Assembly: GCA_027532775.1 (NCBI GenBank)
Contig: JAPZTO010000002.1
Location: 124,001-188,000 of the forward strand
Length of the DNA: 64,000 nt
Source: Beijerinckiaceae bacterium
GTDB taxonomy: Bacteria > Pseudomonadota > Alphaproteobacteria > Rhizobiales > Beijerinckiaceae
Direction: 5' to 3'
Shown here piece by piece: positions 59,929 through 64,000 of the stretch (within the stretch, counting starts at the first letter, position 1; the number at the start of each line of letters is the position of its first letter). The notes under the pieces were generated by a model, which saw nothing but the letters and a program-made list of their open reading frames with translations, ran no database searches and was not told where the DNA came from. The position numbers and the translations under genes are program-made.

Positions 59929-62031
59929 TCAGCCCGCCTTCATCAGGCGGATCGCCTCGTCGCGCTCGAACAGGTAGAGCAGCATCCGCAGGGCCGCGCC
60001 GCGCGGTGAGTCCAGCCCGGGGTCGCGCTGCAGGGCGAGAATCGCATCGTCGCGCGCCATTTTCAGCAGGTCCTGATGAAGATCGAGCCGGCCGATCCGG
60101 AAGCCCGGCACGCCAGATTGCCGTGTGCCGAGCACGTCGCCCTCACCACGCAGGCGCAAATCCTCCTCGGCGATGCGGAACCCGTCCTCGGTCTGGCGGA
60201 GGATTTCCAGCCTTGCGCGGGCGGTCTCCGAAAGCGGCCCGCGATAAAGCAGGATCGTGGTCGATTTCTCGCCCCCGCGCCCCACCCGCCCGCGCAACTG
60301 GTGCAGCTGCGCAAGGCCGAAGCGCTGCGCCTCCTCGATCACCATGATCGTGGCTTCGGGCACATCGACACCGACCTCGATCACCGTGGTGGCGACGAGG
60401 ACGGAGAGATCGCCCCGGGCGAAGCGGGCAATGGTCTCGTCCTTTGCGGCGCCGGGCATCTTGCCATGGACCAGCCCGACCTTGCCGGGGAAGTGGCGGT
60501 CGAGATCCTCGAAACGCTCCTCGGCGGCGGCGAGATCGAGCTTTTCGCTCTCGCCAACCAGCGGGCAGACCCAATAGACGCGCGCGCCGCCGGCAATGGC
60601 GCGGCCAATGCCACCGACCATCTCGGCCAGCCGGTCCTGGCTGACGAGGCGGGTATCGATCGGCTTTCGGCCGGGCGGTTTCTCGTCGAGTACGGAGACA
60701 TCGAGATCGCCGAAATAGCCAAGGACCAGCGTGCGCGGGATCGGGGTAGCGGTCATGACCAGCAGGTCGACCGCCTCGCCCTTGCGCGCCAGAGCGAGGC
60801 GCTGATGCACGCCAAAGCGGTGTTGCTCGTCGACAATGGCGAGGCCGAGATCGGCAAAGGCGACATCATCCTGGAACAGGGCATGGGTACCGACGACCAT
60901 CTGGATGGCGCCGGAAGCAAGGCCGGCCAGCACGGCTTGCCGTTCGGCGCTGCCGGCCCGGCCCGTCAGCAGCGCAAGGCGGATCCCGGCGGCTTCGGCC
61001 AGCGGGGCGAGGCGCTCGGCATGCTGGCGGGCGAGGATTTCCGTCGGCGCCATCATCGCGGCCTGCGCGCCGGCCTCGACGGCCATCGTCATGGCCAGCA
61101 GGGCGACGATGGTCTTGCCCGCGCCGACATCGCCCTGGAGCAGGCGGAGCATCCGCTCGGGCTCGGCGAGATCGGCCTCGATCTCGGCAAGGGCGCGGCT
61201 CTGCGCGCCGGTCAGCGCGTAGGGAAGGGTGGCAAGGATGCGCTCGCGCAGGCGGCCATCGCCCTCCAGCGCCCGCCCCCGCGGGCCCCGCTGCCGGGCG
61301 CGCACCATCTGCAGGGCAAGCTGGCCGGCGAGGAATTCGTCATAAGCAAGGCGGCGATAGGCGAGGCTCTGCGGGTCGAGATCCGCCGGCTGGCGCGGCT
61401 GGTGCAGGGCCTGCAACGCCTCGCGGAAGGTCGGCCAGCCGAAGCGCCCGGCAAGCGTGGGATCCTGCCATTCCGGCAGGGCGGGCAGCCGTTCCAGCCC
61501 GGCAAGAGCGGCATTCTGTACCCGTTTCGAGGAAAGCCCCTCGGTCAGCGGATAGACCGGTTCGAAGGCTGAATCCGGCGAGAAACGGTCCGGCGGGAGG
61601 ATCCGGTCAGGATGGGCGATCTGGCGCAGGCCGTCGAACAGCTCGACCCGGCCGGATATGATCCGGCTGGCGCCGACAGGCAGCATCTGCTCGATCTGCG
61701 CCTTTGGCAGCCGGAAGAAGACGAGCGTGACATCGCCGGTCTCGTCGCCGACGATCACCCGGTAGGGTGCGCGGGCGCGGCCGGGCGGCGGCGGTTTATG
61801 CGCCTCGACGACCGCCTGGAAGGTGACGATGCCCTCGTTCGGCATGGCGCGGATCGAGGGCGAGAGCGAACGGTCGATCAGGTCAACCGGGAGGTGCAGC
61901 GCGAAATCCAGCAGGCGCGCCGGCTGGCCGTTCCGGCCGAGCAGCGTATCGTAAAGCGGCGCCAGTTTCGGGCCGATGCCCGGAAGCCGCGTCACCAGGC
62001 TGAAATAGGGATCGAGTTCCTTCGGGCGCAT
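59929..62031 (-). CDS. recG: ATP-dependent DNA helicase RecG
   Basis: A 700-residue fork-reversal helicase. The N-terminal wedge/OB region begins MRPKELDPYFSLVTRLPGIG. Helicase motifs include Walker A GDVGAGKT, DEQHRFG (box II) and QLHQLRGRVGRGGEKST (motif VI). The ATG at 62031 has GGAAAGGG just upstream and is preferred to one at 62049. It runs opposite to the lpx operon and diverges from sdhE. Confidence 0.96.
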   Translation of the reverse strand: MRPKELDPYFSLVTRLPGIGPKLAPLYDTLLGRNGQPARLLDFALHLPVDLIDRSLSPSIRAMPNEGIVTFQAVVEAHKPPPPGRARAPYRVIVGDETGDVTLVFFRLPKAQIEQMLPVGASRIISGRVELFDGLRQIAHPDRILPPDRFSPDSAFEPVYPLTEGLSSKRVQNAALAGLERLPALPEWQDPTLAGRFGWPTFREALQALHQPRQPADLDPQSLAYRRLAYDEFLAGQLALQMVRARQRGPRGRALEGDGRLRERILATLPYALTGAQSRALAEIEADLAEPERMLRLLQGDVGAGKTIVALLAMTMAVEAGAQAAMMAPTEILARQHAERLAPLAEAAGIRLALLTGRAGSAERQAVLAGLASGAIQMVVGTHALFQDDVAFADLGLAIVDEQHRFGVHQRLALARKGEAVDLLVMTATPIPRTLVLGYFGDLDVSVLDEKPPGRKPIDTRLVSQDRLAEMVGGIGRAIAGGARVYWVCPLVGESEKLDLAAAEERFEDLDRHFPGKVGLVHGKMPGAAKDETIARFARGDLSVLVATTVIEVGVDVPEATIMVIEEAQRFGLAQLHQLRGRVGRGGEKSTTILLYRGPLSETARARLEILRQTEDGFRIAEEDLRLRGEGDVLGTRQSGVPGFRIGRLDLHQDLLKMARDDAILALQRDPGLDSPRGAALRMLLYLFERDEAIRLMKAG

Positions 62032-62221
62032 CCCTTTCCGATAGACCAAGGCGCTGCCGGGGCCAAGGACCGGGACGTATCCTCGCCATCAGGAGAGCAG
62101 TGTGGCGGACAGGCCGGACTGCCGGTTCCTGCCGTCGCAGGGGCGCGGAAACGGCTTGACTTCGCCCGGCTTCCCCCTTCATTCGGACGGAGTTTTCCGA
62201 CCGAACCCTTCCGGAGCCGCC

Positions 62222-62518
62222 ATGACCGGCCTATCCCGTTCCACTGCGGGCCTCGAACCGCGCCGCAAGCGCCTGCTGTTCCGTGCCTGGCATCGCGGGA
62301 CGCGCGAGATGGACCTGCTGATGGGCCGCTACGCCGAATCCGTCATCGAGACGCTGACCGAGGGCGAGCTTGACCTGTTCGAGGCGCTGATCGAGGTGCC
62401 CGATCGCGATCTCTTCTCGTGGATCGCGCAGGGCGAGCCGGTGCCCGAAAACTACGATACGCCGGTCTTCCAGGGCATGAAGGCGTTTCACACCCATGAC
62501 AAGCCGATCGATCTCTGA
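62222..62518 (+). CDS. sdhE: FAD assembly factor SdhE
   Basis: A 98-residue small protein (DUF339/Sdh5 family) that attaches FAD to succinate dehydrogenase. The RGxxE motif is in HRGTREMDLLMGRY, with FEALIEVPDRDLFSWI following. The recG-sdhE-mfd order is typical of alphaproteobacteria. The ATG at 62222 has CGGAGC upstream. Confidence 0.93.
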   Translation: MTGLSRSTAGLEPRRKRLLFRAWHRGTREMDLLMGRYAESVIETLTEGELDLFEALIEVPDRDLFSWIAQGEPVPENYDTPVFQGMKAFHTHDKPIDL

Positions 62519-62570
62519 CCGGCGCTGAGGGCATGCCCTTCCGGCGCCCGATACTCTCGAGTTGATTCGT

Positions 62571-64000
62571 ATGCTGTTTCCACCGCTCGTCCAGGCTGGC
62601 CTCGACCATGCCCTCCAGAAGGCCTCGCCCGTCCTGCTTTCGGATGTGGCCGATGGTGCGACCGGGCTGGTGCTGGCGGAACTGGCGCGCCTGCGCTTCG
62701 CGCGCGGCGTCGAGGTGCCCGCCCTGCTGACCTTCGTCGCCCGCGACGGGTTGCGGCAGGCCGAGGTTCAGGCCGCGATCCAGGCCTTCGCGCCGGAAAT
62801 CGAGGTGCTCTCGCTTCCGGCCTGGGATTGTCAGCCCTATGACCGCGCCTCGCCGAATGCGAGCCTCGTCGCGCGGCGGATGGAATGCCTTGCCCGGCTG
62901 GTCCGCTCACGCGGGGGCGCGCGGCCGCGCGTTCTCGTGACCACGGTCAATGCCGTGCTGCAGAAGTTGCCACCGGCGGGTTTCGTGGCCCGGCAGAGCT
63001 TTTCCGCCGCGCCGGGCAACGCCCTCGATCTGCCCGAGATCACCGGCTGGCTCGAGGCGAACGGCTACCAGCGCAGTTCCACCGTGCGCGATGTCGGCGA
63101 ATATGCGTTGCGCGGCGGGATTGTCGATCTCTTCCCGCCGGGTTTTGCCGAACCGGTCCGGCTCGATTTTTTCGGCGACACGCTGGAATCGATCCGCAGT
63201 TTCGATCCGGAAACGCAGCGTTCCTCCGCGCAGCTCCGTGCGCTGGAAATGGTGCCGATGAGCGAGTTCCAGCTCACTTCGGAAGCGATCAAGCGGTTCC
63301 GGCAGGGCTATCTGACGCAATTCGGCGCCAATCTGCGCGGCGATACGCTCTACGAGCATATCAGCGAGGGCCGCAAGCATATCGGCATGGAGCATTGGCT
63401 GCCGCTGTTCCATTCGGGGCTCGACCCGATCGAGGCCTATCTGCCCGGCACAATCTTCGTGCTCGACTCGCAGGCCGACGGCGCCGCGCAGGAGCGGCTG
63501 AGCCAGATCGAGGATTATTACGAGGCGCGCCGTTCGACGCAGGAGGACGGGCATTCCGTGCCCTATCGCCCGCTGCCGCCGGGCCTTCTCTATCGCAGCC
63601 GCGAGGAATGGCAGAGCTTGCGCGGCGGGGCGATCGAGGTTTCGCCCTTCACGATGGAACCGGCCGCCGGCAGCGCTGCCGGGGGCAGGACCATCTTCTC
63701 CGCCCGGACGCATCGCGGGCGGGATTTCGCGCCGGAACGCACCAACCCGGAGGCGAATGTCTTCGAGGCAGCTGTGAATCATGCGCGGGCCCGCGCGCAG
63801 GATGGCCGCCGGATCGTGTTCGCCGCCGGCAGTGACGGCGCGCGGGACCGGCTGGGCGGCGTGCTGGCCGATCATGGCCTCGCGAAGCATCGTGTTCTCC
63901 GTTCGCTCAACGATCTCAAGGATTTGCCGGAGGGCGAAGCGGGGCTCCTGACCATTGCGCTGCAGGAAGGCTTCGAGACGCCGGATTTCGTGCTGCTCTC
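62571..64000 (+). CDS. mfd: Transcription-repair coupling factor, N-terminal part (cut by window edge)
   Basis: An open frame of 476 codons with no stop runs off the right edge. It begins MLFPPLVQAGLDHALQ and covers the UvrB-homology region (LPAWDCQPYDRASPNASLVARRM, YALRGGIVDLFPPG, VRLDFFGDTLESIRSFDPETQRS) and the start of the linker. The RNA polymerase-binding and translocase domains are beyond the window. Mfd removes stalled RNA polymerase and recruits UvrA. No strong ribosome site precedes the ATG at 62571; it lies 52 bp after sdhE. Confidence 0.93.
   Translation, partial: MLFPPLVQAGLDHALQKASPVLLSDVADGATGLVLAELARLRFARGVEVPALLTFVARDGLRQAEVQAAIQAFAPEIEVLSLPAWDCQPYDRASPNASLVARRMECLARLVRSRGGARPRVLVTTVNAVLQKLPPAGFVARQSFSAAPGNALDLPEITGWLEANGYQRSSTVRDVGEYALRGGIVDLFPPGFAEPVRLDFFGDTLESIRSFDPETQRSSAQLRALEMVPMSEFQLTSEAIKRFRQGYLTQFGANLRGDTLYEHISEGRKHIGMEHWLPLFHSGLDPIEAYLPGTIFVLDSQADGAAQERLSQIEDYYEARRSTQEDGHSVPYRPLPPGLLYRSREEWQSLRGGAIEVSPFTMEPAAGSAAGGRTIFSARTHRGRDFAPERTNPEANVFEAAVNHARARAQDGRRIVFAAGSDGARDRLGGVLADHGLAKHRVLRSLNDLKDLPEGEAGLLTIALQEGFETPDFVLL

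Overview
The window is about 64 kb of GC-rich chromosome from an alphaproteobacterium, most likely of the Hyphomicrobiales (Rhizobiales). Support comes from a mitochondrial-type 14-gene complex I operon, the glnB-glnA pair, tig-clpP-clpX-lon order, RNase J beside methylmalonyl-CoA epimerase, the lol/dnaE/rpsB-tsf-pyrH-frr-uppS-cdsA-rseP-bamA-lpx series, an alphaproteobacterial LexA box (GAAC-N7-GAAC), and dispersed palindromic repeats of the kind common between rhizobial genes. Nearly all is housekeeping core. No rRNA, insertion sequence, phage or CRISPR array was seen. Genus cannot be set from this sequence.

Layout: 1-3.1 kb (minus strand) glutamine synthetase (cut by the window edge), PII regulator and an FtsP-like cupredoxin protein. 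3.2-11.4 kb: tRNA-Leu(UAG), trigger factor, a BenE transporter and the proteolysis genes clpP, clpX and lon, with strong terminators after clpX and lon. 11.5-18.5 kb is the most variable part, punctuated by tRNA-Val(UAC) and tRNA-Asp(GTC): two secreted ClpP-fold (COG3904-type) paralogues, a Ser/Thr kinase fused to a universal-stress domain and overlapped with a metallophosphatase gene, a DUF4189 protein, an Ala/Pro-rich exported protein, an EamA permease and a small exported protein. 18.8-35.4 kb: the nuoABCDEFGHIJKLMN operon with three extra small ORFs. 35.4-38.6 kb: birA, rnj, mce and DUF1467. 39.2-42.4 kb: proS, lolC and lolD, each overlapping the next by 4 bp.

42.5-46.1 kb: a perfect -35 hexamer and a LexA box precede a previously uncalled 33-codon membrane-peptide ORF that lies 16 bp upstream of dnaE; the arrangement recalls the SOS-induced division inhibitor SidA of Caulobacter. 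46.3-59.9 kb: translation genes (rpsB, tsf, frr), pyrH, and envelope synthesis (uppS, cdsA, rseP, bamA, lpxD, fabZ, lpxA, lpxB) followed by a DUF502 membrane protein. The usual dxr (between cdsA and rseP) and lpxI (between lpxA and lpxB) are absent from their customary slots. 59.9-64 kb: recG (minus), sdhE and the start of mfd, which runs off the end.

The main novelty candidates are the SOS small ORF upstream of dnaE, the secreted ClpP-like paralogues, the kinase-USP/phosphatase pair, the shared C-terminal helical domain on both NuoE and ribosomal protein S2, a set of short-period DNA repeats in intergenic regions, and a terminator hairpin abutting the lpxD start codon.
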